A stretch of DNA of 64,000 nt from Vandiemenella viatica (GCA_031002005.1 JARYHS010006964.1:1302001-1366000), one strand, 5' to 3'; positions 46,201 through 59,039 are shown, counted from the first letter of the stretch. The notes: generated from the sequence alone by a model not told the origin. A program made the numbers and translations.

Positions 46201-49200
46201 GTAAGCTAAGGCCTTATTATTTTATATTGATACAGCAGTTAATATGAAGTTTGATTTTGTTTACATCTTGTGATCAGAAGTTTTGCACTAAAATTGGAGT
46301 TAATATTCCTTGTTTACCATCATTTTAATCAAATGAGATATTAATGATTGATCCTGTAGGTAGAATTTTCATAGTTGTCTGAGTGATTTTGGTAAGTTAG
46401 CTATAACAAAATTTAGGAAATTCTGAAATAATTCGAGGAATAATACAAAGCCAGCTACTTTGGTGTCTAGTCTCAATGTAACATCATTTGGTAGCAAAGG
46501 CTCACTATTGAGATTAACCAATTGAAGAAAAAAGAAAAGCATGAAAAATTAGGTCATGCGACAAAAGGCAGCTGGGGATTACTGTTAGTAAGAAGGAAGT
46601 AGATATGTTTTATCTGTGTGTCATTCATGTTAGTATACTGATTTTAAGAAACCATGGATTACTAAAAGAAGCCTGGGCATATTGGGGTTGAAAATCAACT
46701 CTTTAATCAGTTAACAATAACTTTTCTCTAGGTATTCAATAATATAGGTATAAAATGTATTTGCTATTGAACTAAGTTTGAAAAATCAATAATATATTAA
46801 ACAACTCAATATTTAATATTTTTCAAAAGTAAACTGCCTGTTGCAAGACTCAAAATGGGTTAATTAGGTAGAAACACTCCTAATAGTTTTTTGCTAATAA
46901 ACTGGCATTTTATATCCTACTATTGATTATAAATAAATAATTATTCAAATTCATGACTATAGCATAAATGCTATCCAGGTATGGACAGTAGGCTATAAAA
47001 TAAATCAATAGTTTGAAAGATATATACTGCATACGAATAATCAGTATTTATATTGCATATGTCAATGTATGTAAGTTTTCAATTATATATACAAATATGT
47101 TGCACATAGGTAGACAACAACTTAATGGTTTTATTCATAAAGTTTACATCTTTCTGTTAAGATAAGGTGCTTTATAAAATTGAATACTGTATAATTATGA
47201 TTACTAAAATTTTAAACAGAATTATCGTAATTAATTTACTTTGTTGTCCTTTGGACAACCAATTAGGTATAATCACCACATATTCATATAAAGGAAATAG
47301 ACCCTAAATATAGAGAACTTTTAGCCAATATAGCTGTGATTCTGAGACTACAGATTGAAGGATGTGATGTATATTAGAACTTGGGTCATGCAGTTACTGC
47401 GTATTTCACTGTGAGATAATCAGTTGACCCTAATGTTTAAATGTTTTATTTATATAATCATGTTTAGGAGTATTTTTAAGTAGTAAAAATGTAAGTTAAT
47501 GACACAATTCCCCTATATTTGGTTCAGGTGCAACAAATATTTCTTTAATTGGTTTTATAATTTTTATTTTCCCAGATTCTTTATTTGATTTTATACTTCT
47601 ATTATTTCCATAATATTTTTGGATTTAGTATTATGAGGGTTGGGGTAATAGGAGAGGGATAAATTTTATTTCAACATACCTTACATACAAATGTTATCCT
47701 TAGATGTAACAATAATTTAATAATTAGTTTCTGTGTATCTGTTTCTGGTTTACAGGTATTAATTTATGCTTGAAAAATGTATGTGCATATTTGGGTGTTC
47801 CAGATCCTGTGTGTTATTTTAGGAAACTTTTATGCTGCTTATAATGATATTTCAAGTTAAGTTAGTTTTTTAAAATTATTTATATATATTCTACATCATA
47901 GGTGCTTGTATCTTCACTAATTAACGAGTGAAAATTAGGAAATTGTGTTATGTAAAAATTGACAATGAATATTAAGCAGATCTGTAAGTTTAACTATAAC
48001 TATTCTCAAGGATTTTTTTCAGAGATTTTAGATGCACTAAAAAACTTACTGTTATGGTTCTCAATATATTACTTATAAAAAGGAAGTACCAAAATTTTAG
48101 GTTTATATAACAATTTCGTATAAAATGAAATATATAATTATTTTATATCATATGGTATATGATAGATTGAAAAGAAAGTAAAACAGAAAATTATGAAAAG
48201 TTATAGATAAATCTTTATCTTTGATGAAAGATAGTACAAACATTAAATATATTCATCACAGTAGTAATAAAAAATAACTATGGAAATATTACTAAATTCA
48301 GTTGCATTTTTCTGTTGGTTAGTAATCAGTAAGCCCCGGATTTTTAGGTTCTAAAAAACCAAATTTAGGTTTATTCAACCCACGTTTTAGGCTTTTATAG
48401 GTTTTTAAAATTCTGATTTAGGAACTTACAACTTTTTAAGGGATATAAAATTTAAAACACGCTGTATATACTGCCATAGTGTTAAAAACATTTTGCCTTT
48501 ATAATAAAATGTCAAGTACTCCTTAAGAACTTCTAACATGACATTTCTCGATCACATTAAATCATGCGAAATAAACCATTATTATGTTCATAACATTTCG
48601 TCTTTATTGTGTATGGTAAACAACTGATTTAAAACTTCTAATATGACACTGAACAATGAAATATTGTGACAGAAGTAAACCCTCCTCTCTCTTCCGTTAA
48701 AATTCTCTTAAATGCGGAAAAACTACGCTCTACATCAAATGAGGTAAGAGGGGTGAACTTCATATCAGCGATTTCCTTAGGATTCCAGAGCACAATTTCA
48801 TGTTCCTTTAGTCCAGAGAGGACACGGCCTATGTGTTCCATCGTCTTGAAATCTGGACTGCTGGCTGAAACATCTCCTGCTTCTTAGCTATAGACAGTCC
48901 AACTGGTCCAGGAGCCACTTTGGCCCTCACTTCATGGACGATTGAAAATTCTATGTTGTAAAAATTTGCCTTTTATATATGTCAACTGGACTCGAGTACA
49001 GCTAGTACTGAGTGCAACACTTTTTTTGCATTTATTATAGCAATATCTTCGCTTTCATCTAATGATTCGATGAGATGCTTTCATAGTTTTCTGCATAATA
49101 TATTGCGGCTGAGAGACAGGTCCCCCATCGTGTCACTACTGGCCCGGGAGGGAGTATTGATGGAAACTTTTCCCTGAAAGTAACAACTCTGCTTGGCACT

Positions 49201-52200
49201 TTCAAGAATATTTTCTTGACTGAAGAAATTATCTCGTTAACTACAGGGTGCTGTCTCCCGAATTTTGTCAGCTATCCGGTGGAGCCCATGAGTTAGTCAG
49301 GTGACATGCGCCATTCGGGCATGGAATACCTTCAAACACTCCCCTGATTTTATCATTTAAGCTGCACTGTCTGTCACCAACAACCGCAACTTATCCTCGT
49401 GTTTTGGATCTGGTCCCAACACCTTTAATGCGTCCCTTACAGCAATTGCCACAGTAGAGTGGTTTGTCGTTGGAAGTTCTCTGCACATAATGACATGGGA
49501 TATACTAGGTTCCTCAAATGCGAGTTTGCCCATATCTGCTGCAGGCATCTTTCGTCTCATCTACACTTAACCAGATGAAGTGGTCAGCAGTATTTCTTCA
49601 ATGGTTTTCTCAAACATGTGAGGCAAGTAATACTTTCTTAAAATGAATTCATCCCATATTTTTCTGTTACAAAATTCTTCCAAAAAGGCTTTCAGGACTA
49701 CATTCTGGAGTGTTGAAACTGCTATATTAGCGGCAGTGAGAGCTTCACACAGACGCAGGTTAACCGAATCTTCTGCACCCAGCTTTGAACTTGTAATGAA
49801 ACTCTGCTTCTGTTCGGAAGCATTTCTCCTGGTAACAATTGCCAAATGAGTTGCTGAATTCTGATACTGTAGTACATGGGATCGTTTATCTGCAGGCACC
49901 TATGTAGAAGACAAAAATAAAAATAGTCCAACTGAATGTAAAAACCCGGAAAATAACCAGTTAATATTATGAAATTTCATCCAGCAGTCTACACTCTATC
50001 ACTTTATTAAAACAAATAAAATCTATTTTTTTAGATTATAAAAGATATGCATATATTAAACAAATTAAACTTACTGATTTTACACAAGCTTAACATTATA
50101 TAATTTTCCCATCTGTAGAAAACTTCTTATTCGTTCCAATCCACTCTCGCAGGAAACTACTTCTTGAGGATTTCTGTTTAGGTATGATTGCTTTTAAAGA
50201 AGGAACTAAAAGTTTGTAGGCCTACACAATGTTTTAATTTCCATGTTACCACTGAACGATGACGGTTACAACTGTTAATTTCTAAGAAAGAGTTTGCGTT
50301 CCTGAGATTTTTAATGTTTAACAATGCTATGTTTCTAACTTGTCGATTTGTTTCTACCGAATGTAAACCTTTGTAGAAATGTGGAGTTGCCACATCGCAT
50401 TGTTACAGTTTTTCTCAATGTTACCGTCAACAATGAGGTTAAAACATATCATTTAATATTGTAGTAAACAGTTATTTCAATTTTAAAATAAATCCATTTG
50501 TTTTACACGTAAACGTATTCCGTTTACCCTCCAAGTTCGGCTGCACCCTCGGACTATGTGAGGAATCATTCCTATAGTGTGCACATTTGCAGTGTCGTGG
50601 ATCTTAGGATTGACGTAGTAATAGATACAGCTGGGGATAGTGACTAGCCGGATCGCCCAGAAAGAAGGGGGAAAGGAAGCAGCCGTAGCCTGTCAATAAG
50701 GCACTGTTCCGGTAAAGGAAAACCACGGAACACCATTTCAGAACAGCCGACGGTGGGGTTCGAACTCGTGGCGTCTCCCGTGTCCAGATTACTAGCTCAC
50801 GACCTGTGCCCCAGCGCTAATCCGGTCGGTCATTTGTTTTATTTAAGTAACAAAATTATAGTTGGACTGGATCAGGACATCGAATTAGGTGCTTTTTGGT
50901 TCTAATAATTGAATTAGGTCATTTTAGATCATAACGTAAATATTAGGTTATTTTAGGTCCTATTAAATTTTGTGAATATTGTTAGTTTATGCAAAAGACG
51001 AAAAAGAAAGTTAAAATTTCCAGAATATTAGGTTGGGAACAAAATAGGTTCGAACCTAAAAATCCGGGGCTTAGTAATCAGAAACTGGCGTTAATTGTCA
51101 GCAATGTAACGAAAAACCTTCCCTTACTTTCATGCTTCTGCATGCCAGTTGTCTTTTCTATTTTTGTAGATATCATTTTTCCTTGCTGTTGTGATAGCTT
51201 TGTATTGATTTACTTACGTTTAAAATGCTTCAAGGTTGTAATAGTTGTTATTCTGTGTTTCATTTTGTTCACCTTTATTTGAATGACCATGCATAGTATA
51301 AGTAATTACTGGTTTCATACATTGCATAGGCTGAACTCCTCTAATTCACCATTTTTCAACTGACTATAGATTTATGAATTCAGATTTATGGCAACACCAT
51401 AAACTTAAATATATTTTGTAATTGTTTTACTAACAATATTAATAGTTTAATTCTTATTTGAAGGCTGTCTACAGCTGACATCTAGGTGGGTTAGTGAGAA
51501 TGGAATTAAGATAATTGCAAAGAACGGCCAGTTTAATATATTACAAGATTTTAGAATAACGGTATTTTTTGGCAGAGAATGATAGTGAAAGGCATTAGCT
51601 GTAAATATCAAGGCATATTTTTAATCAGTTACCAAAGACTCATTGAGGAGATATAAATAAAAGTTTTGATAGAATGTATGAAATATGGTAGGGGAAAATA
51701 TAACTGGGAAGAAAAGTCATTACTTAGATGTGGTAGTATAATATGGGAAAGATATTGGCGTTGAGTTGATTGGGAGGAGCCTATGGAGAGCACCTAGATT
51801 TTTCTGTTGAAATTGGCTTAGAAAGAACTCAGTAACTGATACTACAATACTATATTATTTAATGGAAGCTATTGGGAAGATGAATAGAGCAGTTTATAAT
51901 GGAGTATGTAAAAATTAGGGTAATATGTCACCACTTACCATCGACGATGGTGTTAATACAGTTTCTTTTATTTATTTGGCCTTGGGTCTGTGTTTATACA
52001 TCAAATAGACATGTAAAATACAACCAGTAATTATTGAGCATCTAATCCTTCATTCGCAGAAGAAAAAGGCAGAAACAAGGTCAAACCTCTGGGCAAATCG
52101 TTGCGATTTGTAGCAGTTCTTTTTTTGTAATCAATATATGGACTGGTTTGTGGTAATTATTCATAAATGCAAATTTTCTGGCTATTGCATTTCATGTCAT

Positions 52201-54100
52201 TTATAATTTGGTTTTTAAACAGTTTTCCTCTGCGATTTGTTCCTTCAATATTGACCTTAAGCAAACCACTGATTCATGAACCATAGCTTATCATCTATTC
52301 TCTTCTTTTACTTAATTCCTTCCCGAAACTTAGTTCCTTCAAAAAAATATTATATTCAACATCATTCATGACATAACCTTCAGGATTCGCCTATTACACC
52401 AAACTACCTCCTGTCAATATCTATCCACTAACCCTATGGTCCTTGATTCACTTTCAAATAGAAAATCTCCCCTCATTTTGATAAATCATCTTCATTACAT
52501 AAATATTCTCCGTATGAATTCTGTACTCCACCACTTTTCTTTTACTAACACTGAAAAATATTTTTACATTTAAATAAAGGGTATATGTAGGGCATGTTTA
52601 AAAATGGAAGAAAAAAGACAGGGAGGAGAATAAAATATTGTAGACGATATACCCATATCTTTACATTATCAATAAACAATTCATCAAAATATACCAATTA
52701 CCGAAACTAGGTGCTAGTGAAAAAATTATTTAAAGTAGAGAAAATATATAGTAATTCATAAATGTATTAAACTAAGCACAGCCTCGATGAGCGATAGTTC
52801 ATTTAAGATAATCCTTTTTATATATTATAACCTTTATATATGTGTGAAAAGAATTTTTCATACTATTCAACGAATAACCAATGTTATTATTACTTTAAAC
52901 TGTGTTTTCTTATACTTCTATAGTATGATGTTTCCAAACCAACTTAAACATAATTTTTTTTTCAGAGATTATTATGACTGTAAGTATAACAGTCCAAGTT
53001 TTGAGAAGGAACTGCCTAAAACTGTGCACGAAAGGATTCATTCAGGTGAAAGACCACTTTCTTCTAAAGATTGTGGAAAATCATTTACAAGTGATGGGAG
53101 TCTTAAAATTTACAACCGGAATAATTTGAGTGAGCGTCTATTTTCTTGTAATGTTTGTGGAAAATCATTTAAAAATTCTGTTAGTCTTAAAACTCACAAC
53201 CGAATTCATTTAGCCGAGCGCCCATATACTTGCAATTTTTGTGGAAAGTCTTTTACGTCACCTGCACATCTTACAAGACACAACAGGGTTCATTCTGGTG
53301 AAAGACCATTTTCTTGTGAAATTTGTGGAAAAACATGCTCACAATCTGGTAATCTTAAAGCTCACAAGAAGACTCATTTTGGTGAACGCCCATTTCCTTG
53401 CAAAATTTGTGGAAAATATTTTACGGACTCTAGAAATCTTGAAATTCACAACCGGGTTCATTCAGGTGAACGTCCATTTTCTTGCGAAGTTTGTGGAAAT
53501 TGTTTCACACAATCTGGGAGTCTTAAAATTCACTACCGGATTCATTTAGGTGAACGTCCATATTCATGTGAAGTTTGTGGAAAGTCCTTCACAAATTCCA
53601 GGAATCTTTACACACACAAGAGGATTCATTCAGGTGAACGTCCGTTTCCTTGCAAAATGTGTGGAAAATCTTTTACAGAGTCTGGTAGTCTTAAAAGGCA
53701 CATCCAGATTCATTTAGGTGTACGTCCATTTTCTTGTGAAGTTTGCGGAAAATCGTTTACTGAGGCTGGTAGCCGTAGAATTCACAATCGGATTCATTTA
53801 GGTGAACGTCCATTTTCTTGTAAGGTTTGTGGAAAATCTTTCACTATCGCTGGGAATCTTAAAATTCATTCCCGTATTCATTTAGATGAACGTCCATTTT
53901 CTTGTGAAGTGTGTGGAAAGTCTTTCAATAATTCTGGGAATCTTAAAACTCACAAGGTGATTCATTTGGGTGAACGTCCGTTTTGCTGCAAAGTTTGTGG
54001 AAAGTCTTTCACTCATTCTGGGAATCTTAAAAACCACAACCGGATTCATATTGGTGAACGTCCATCTTCTGGAGACATTTGTAAAAAATCTTTTCAGTAG
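45770..54100 (+). CDS. Right ZNF gene: spliced C2H2 zinc-finger protein, 521 residues
   Basis: Joining 45,770-46,200 to 52,966-54,100 gives 1,566 bases, in frame across the split codon AG/A, ending at a TAG. The protein has an N-terminal module with two good C2H2 units and then eleven canonical tandem fingers with HxGERPF linkers. This architecture indicates a nuclear, sequence-specific DNA-binding protein, probably a transcriptional regulator; its targets are unknown. No KRAB, ZAD, BTB or SET domain is visible. Splice sites and exon lengths are conserved in the broken left copy, which supports the model. It is the only apparently intact host-like gene in the window. A hAT transposon sits in its 6.8 kb second intron without touching the splice sites. 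Confidence 0.85.
48638..49899 (-). pseudogene. hAT transposase pseudogene (CGGBP1-related)
   Basis: Minus-strand blocks in order are: 49,899-49,567, with [19 protein letters not shown], then [20 protein letters not shown] and [14 protein letters not shown], the region after the BED-type finger shared with CGG-binding protein 1; 49,560-49,357, with a catalytic-type aspartate in [10 protein letters not shown]; about 49,340-49,250, MAHVT and [14 protein letters not shown]; and 48,841-48,638, with [20 protein letters not shown], the C-terminal hAT dimerisation signature. Stops and frameshifts between the blocks make it inactive. The N-terminal finger is not clearly visible. Confidence 0.85.
50640..50835 (-). 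mobile_element. Second-type tRNA SINE inside the hAT element
   Basis: On the minus strand it starts 'accgaccggattagcgctgg', has a B box AGTTCGAACCCC (plus-strand 50,757), and continues 'ccgtcggctgttctgaaatgg' and 'ccgtggttttcc'. This is a different SINE family from the others here. It must be younger than the hAT insertion. Confidence 0.65.
52966..54100 (+). CDS. Right ZNF gene, exon 3: eleven-finger C2H2 array
   Basis: The exon starts after TTTTTTTTTCAG (52,957-52,965) with [18 protein letters not shown], then one degenerate finger ([15 protein letters not shown], missing a cysteine and both histidines), eleven canonical fingers ([20 protein letters not shown] onwards), and a truncated twelfth ending SFQ and TAG. 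The canonical fingers have the C-x2-C-x12-H-x3-H spacing, with F and L core residues in nearly all. Contact positions vary between fingers ([42 protein letters not shown] and others), as expected for a protein reading a long site. Compared with the left copy it lacks three N-terminal fingers and has two or so more near the C-terminus. Confidence 0.9.
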
Positions 54101-54360
54101 GTAGTTGTCTTAAAATACACAACCAGATTAATTTAATTGAACGTCGATTTCATTCTGAAGTTTATGGAACTCATTTAGGAAACCTTAAAAATCATTAGGG
54201 GATTTATGTAAGTAACCAGACATTTTTGTGTTAAATTTAATATTTTGTACAGTGTTGGATGCTTAAAAGGCTAAGTGAGCAGCTTTTTAATTGTGAAGTA
54301 TGTGGAAAATCATTTACAAGGTCTGTGAATCCTAAATGGCATATGAGGATTCATTTATGA
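54101..54360 (+). pseudogene. Decayed extra zinc fingers downstream of right ZNF gene
   Basis: Beyond the TAG, finger-like coding continues in broken frames and includes one clear unit ([20 protein letters not shown], then RIHL and TGA). The TAG context 'cttttcagtag' has a counterpart in the left copy ('ctttacagtag'), so truncation of the array is ancestral. Confidence 0.7.
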
Positions 54361-57300
54361 AAAAGGGATTTTTCATGTGAATTTTGTGAAATATCTCTTA
54401 TGTAGTTTGGCGTCTACACAAGTGAATCAATTTAAGTGAAATTTTGTGAAACTCTTGAAGCATATAGGAGGAGTTATGAAAATTACTGGATATTTTACTC
54501 TAATATTTATAGAATATAACTCCTTAAAGGGTTAAGACAATTCACTAGTAGAGTGATGGTTTTCTAACAATTTTTTTGAAAATCGTGTATGGAGTCTGGA
54601 ACCCTTTAAATATATATGAGAGTTCATTTTGGTTGCTGGGTCTCATACAGGTATAGTTCATCAGAGAATTAATTTGGATTACTGTCCATGTTCTTTTAGT
54701 ATCCATCGAAATTTTTAAATAGTATGACACCTAAAAATATTGATAAAAATTGTTACTTCATTGATAAATGTGTGAAAATCATAGTAAATGAGTTCATTAT
54801 TGTACATTTGAGAACAAAAAATATCTGTTATCAAGTAATTATTATTGTACATATTATTGTACACATTAATATTGTATATAGAGGAATTGAAATGAAGCAG
54901 ATATTGCTTTCCATTAATGTAGTGCTTCTCTGAGGTTCATACTCGTAGTATAAACAAATGTCTTGTTGAAATGAGATTTGTTTAATAATACTTAAAATTT
55001 TGTTTCTAAATAACTTGTATCAAATTTTTTCAACTGATGTTAGTGTTATTTGACATAATATCTAAGTTATGAAGTGATATTTTTCATGTAACGATTAATT
55101 TATTTTCTAGTAACTGTATTGCAAAGCATTTCGTTGTTGTTGTTAAGTGTAATACTTCAACTAAAACTATCAAACAGATTTTTTTGTGAAATACAGTTTC
55201 ATGCAGCTGGTGCTAATACTGACTACAACAATAATGCCGTAGATACTTTTCTAGTTTATCCAACTGAATTATTTCAGGTATTGTTTTAATAAATCTTTTT
55301 AATTTTGGTAATATTATTTAAAATATGGTATCAACACTATAAGTAATATTTGTGCATTATTAATTTCATTAATGAGTAATTTAATGTCTGTAAGCTCATA
55401 AATTGTTAGAACATGACTTGTGGCTAGTTTTTAGTTGCATGTTGAGTGAAAGATATTTTACTAAATCTTTAATGTTGAAATAATTACTAAAAATAGTTAT
55501 GGGAATGTCAGAGTAGTTTTTGATAGGTATTGGATTTTTCATCTGTATTTTTGCAACAGGCAGAAAAATGTCGGCGTATTAACTTTTATATAGCACAGAA
55601 GTTTACATACTATTTTATGTTTAATATATGGAAATATTAGTGTGTTACTTAAGGATAAACTGTACTCAGTAGTAATAATGTCTGTAGATTTATATATATC
55701 TCAGATTACAAAGCTTGCCTCAGTTAGTTACGTGTACTATCAAAATGGTTAGTTAGTTATGTGTTCTATCAAAATGGTTTTAGAGGTATATTTTTAGGTA
55801 TTAGTTTTCTGCTTCAAATATACATTTATGAAATATATTTCAAATAAATGTCGTTTAAAAGTAGGCAGGGAATAAATTGTTGTAATAATGATTAATTTAC
55901 CTCTTCATTCCAAATGTCTTAACTCTCCCATTGCTCATAGTCATATAGTTTCTCTCTGGGTTATAGATCGTTTATTTAGTTTTAAAAAGTTCAGATGACT
56001 TGCCTACTATGTATTTTAGGAAACCTATATATATATATACCTTAAATGTGTTGCTTTATCAAACATAAAAATACATAAAACCTAAGAATTCCCTCCCACT
56101 TTTTCAAGTTTTACAGGTCTTAGAATAGATCATTATTATTATGCCTTCCATTTCAGTAAAATTATTATATTTATAATGATCAAGTCATCAGATTTTTTAT
56201 TCTAAATAAATGATCGATAATAATGAGAGAAACCATTGTATTTCAAAAATTGAAGCAAATAAACACTGCAAAGTATAGACTTGGCTCAGAACAATATCTC
56301 AACTTTTTTTCGCTACATAACTGTGAGACTTGAAATATTTGTAGAAGAATTGGTTTGGAGGTATCTCATTTTTGTAAGTTGATCGCTTGTTCTTAATAAT
56401 CTCTCAAACATAATGATTTCCTTTGAAAATCAGTGAATAAGAACAATTCAGAATTGAAGATGACATGTCCCACTTTCTGAAACAATGGGAGTGCGCTGTA
56501 GCCGAGCAATGCAGGTTGCCGCCAAGCTGTTTAGAAATCTCAGGCATATTAGCATCATCCAGAGTAACACAATTACCCTGCAAATATGTGTCTGAATTAT
56601 TTATTTTTGGGATGGTAACTACACATAAGGGAAAAAATCAGCATCAGATTTTCTTATGATTTAGAGATGAACCATATACGTGTACCAAATTTTTTGATTC
56701 TAGGATTACTGTTTGTGCGGTGGAATTTTAATGTCAAAATGTTGTGGTAGAATTTTTTTATTTTTATTTTTTTTCTAAATTTGAAGTAAGGAAAGAAATG
56801 AATTGATATTTAATGTGTTAGTTAAACCAAGTAAGTTCCGTCTATGAAGAAAAGTTGATGTATGTGTAGTAATTAGGGAAGAAAGCGATTTCACGGTAGG
56901 GGTAGGTAATGGATGATGTATGGAATCTATCACACTTTTTCTTATAAGGTGGGGGTAAACTTTTATCTGTATTCGAAATGTCGGTTTTCTATGACTATGG
57001 AAATTACTTTGGCATATTGATGATCATCAGTTAGTGAGTGAATAACAAAATCACTGAAATTTGCATATGAATAACATCTGAACTAATTTGAAGGTCGTTT
57101 TGGACATATGGATTTGATTTAGAGCTTTTGGATTTTTTCGGGATAGTTGCTATACCTTTTGAATCTCACTTGCAACGGGTCTGATCAGTGAAGACAGACG
57201 CAATTCTGCATATCTTGTTGTTCGATAAAAATGCTTACAGGAAAGTCACATTCAACTGGTTCGTTCCGGTCAGCTATAACTCAAATACATGCTCACTTCA

Positions 57301-57715
57301 GACCATAAGTAGCATCACTCTCGCTCATTCTTCGGGTAGACTTGAATCAGTCAATATGGGTCTGCTAATCTATCGTGCCGACCCTCGTAGCCTCGCCTAG
57401 TGCTAATACTGTCCAACCAAGCTGCCATGTCTCGCGTCATTGTCATTCAACCCATCAGTCAGTATTGGAAGCAGTAATTTAGTAGTCCTTATCGCTGTAA
57501 ATGCACAGTTTTCAGTGGATATTAAACTGACTCACTACCAGTTAGCTGTCTTCTCATTCTCATAGGATAGTGTATATCAGCTAGAGCTGAACCAGTTCTA
57601 GCCTTCTCTATCCTCGATTCTCCGACCGTAAAATGGAGTGGTGTCAAATATCCTTAAAAATTGCCACAATTAGTAGCCTGCATGATGAAGAACTTCACAG
57701 AAGACTTAGAAGAGC
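54361..57715. other. Non-coding outer part of the right arm
   Basis: Collinear with 11,216-14,820. It probably includes the 3' untranslated region and downstream flank of the zinc-finger gene; no supported open frame. A short TA microsatellite is near 56,030. Confidence 0.5.
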
Positions 57716-57716
57716 T

Positions 57717-57958
57717 TTTTTTTGGGGGGATTTACACCTCATCGATGGCGAGGTCATTAGAGGCGGCATGGGATTGGGGCAAGCGACAGTTAGGAATTAG
57801 GCCACGGCCTTCTTGATGGAAGCATCCTGGCATTCGTCTGGAGTGATTTGGTGAACCATGGAAAACCCAAATCTGGATGCCCGGACGGGGATTCGAACCC
57901 TCGTCCTCCCGAATGCAGGGTCAGATCGTTAATCGTTCACCCACCACGCTCGATAAGG
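57717..57958 (-). mobile_element. tRNA-derived SINE (right-arm copy)
   Basis: Orthologue of the SINE at 10,974-11,212. Poly-T at 57,715-57,722 is its tail, the B box GGATTCGAACCC is near 57,889, and the head ends 'cacgctcgataaggaggccta', which preserves the same insertion-site flank as in the left arm. Confidence 0.85.
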
Positions 57959-58299
57959 AGGCCTAACAACACGAAGGTTAATCACTCCACATAAGATCCA
58001 CCAATGACAACGTTCACAAATAGGACAACAACCACTCAGAATCCTGAGAGAGCGTCGTGAAATAACGTTTTTCTCGATGCCTGTATTGTCTTTCAATATA
58101 TTCGCTACCGGCAAGGAAGGGATTCATTCTCTATCCACCTACATGCAACAATCAAAATATTTCCTTAATTTTTTGTATTTTTGTGCAGGATAATTTTTCT
58201 CGATTTATACTAGCGGAACAATCACTGCCCGATCTTCGTCACCTCTTTCCGTGCTGTGTCATGTATAGAGGCTGTGCACCCACTGGTTACATCCATGCT

Positions 58300-58440
58300 C
58301 AACATTTCTGCCAGTTATCTATCTCGAGTTTTGTTTTCATTATAAATAATTAGCACACTTGGATTCCACAGAACAGAATTTTCGAAGGCTTTCAAGAAAA
58401 AATGTCTTTCTAGTCCAGGCAGCATTATATTCTAACTGCA
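58300..58440 (-). pseudogene. Possible MADF-domain remnant (right copy)
   Basis: The minus strand reads FFLKAFENSVLWNPSVLI, then IYNENKTRDR and the same in-frame stop as the left-arm copy, then LAEMLSMDV. The shared stop shows that it was already dead when the arms were made. Confidence 0.35.
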
Positions 58441-59039
58441 ACTTCTACAAAATAACAAAACTGTTCAGGTTAATGTGATCTCTGATATTAGTCACATATT
58501 TTTAAGTATGAAACTTATAGCTTGCAATTAATTCCCTAGGCTTCATGCTATGTACATATAAAAGGGTAGGTGTATTTTACATAACACATTTTTTTTCTAT
58601 AACATTCTTCTTCGGTATAAAGCTGCTGAAGCTAATCTTTATTTGATGTTTGTAATAATATAAAGCATTTGTATGCAAGAATAAATATAATTATTTGACA
58701 TCTTCGAATACAGTTCTTACAACCAATACATATGTATTAATTCAGTAAAAATTGCCAGTACTATTTTAAAAACAAAATGATGAAGGTACAATTTATATCT
58801 GAAGTGCGCATTAGTTGCTCAGCGGGACGAAAAGTAGTAAGTTATAAATTTAGTATGAATTATATCTTAGGTGCATTGCAATAAATGTTAATACAATCAA
58901 AAATAAACAATTAGACATATATTAGGAACAGCTGTTACATTTTTGTGTGTGTTTATTTCCTTCGGTCATAATGTTAGCCTGAAGTCAAATAAGGTTCTAT
59001 GAAGAGGAAAGCACCTGCAGTATTACCGTGGCAGGTGGG

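Larger units (their letters stand above)
48330..51073 (-). mobile_element. hAT transposon of CGGBP1-like type, complete ends
   Basis: The terminal inverted repeats begin TAAGCCCCGGATTTTTAGG at 48,330 and at 51,073 on the opposite strand, matching over 22 bases. They are flanked by an exact 8-bp duplication GTAATCAG (48,322-48,329 and 51,074-51,081), the hAT target-site length. The uninterrupted site is still present in the left arm near 18,205. The element occurs only in the right arm, so it arrived after the duplication. Its transposase is degraded (see separate entry), and a SINE lies inside it at about 50,640-50,835. Confidence 0.95.
46201..52965 (+). other. Intron 2 of right ZNF gene
   Basis: A 6.77 kb intron with donor GTAAGC and acceptor TTTTTTTTTCAG. 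Apart from the hAT insertion at 48,330-51,073 it is collinear with the left intron; subtracting that element gives 4.02 kb against 4.05 kb on the left. Confidence 0.85.
39510..58941 (-). repeat. Right arm of large inverted duplication
   Basis: Mirror partner of 9,957-28,326; it is given on the minus strand because it matches the left arm as reverse complement. It is about 1 kb longer, mainly because of the 2.74 kb hAT insertion at 48,330, offset by the 1.5 kb insertion found only on the left. Homology is continuous through exons, introns, piggyBac, SINE and nested LINEs. Confidence 0.95.

Noticed and set aside
52787..52965. Upstream 60 codons of the continuous frame leading into the finger exon
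   Set aside because: A polypyrimidine-CAG acceptor at 52,957-52,965 joins exon 2 in frame, and the upstream part is hydrophobic, AT-rich intron sequence; the left copy has different sequence there but the same acceptor.
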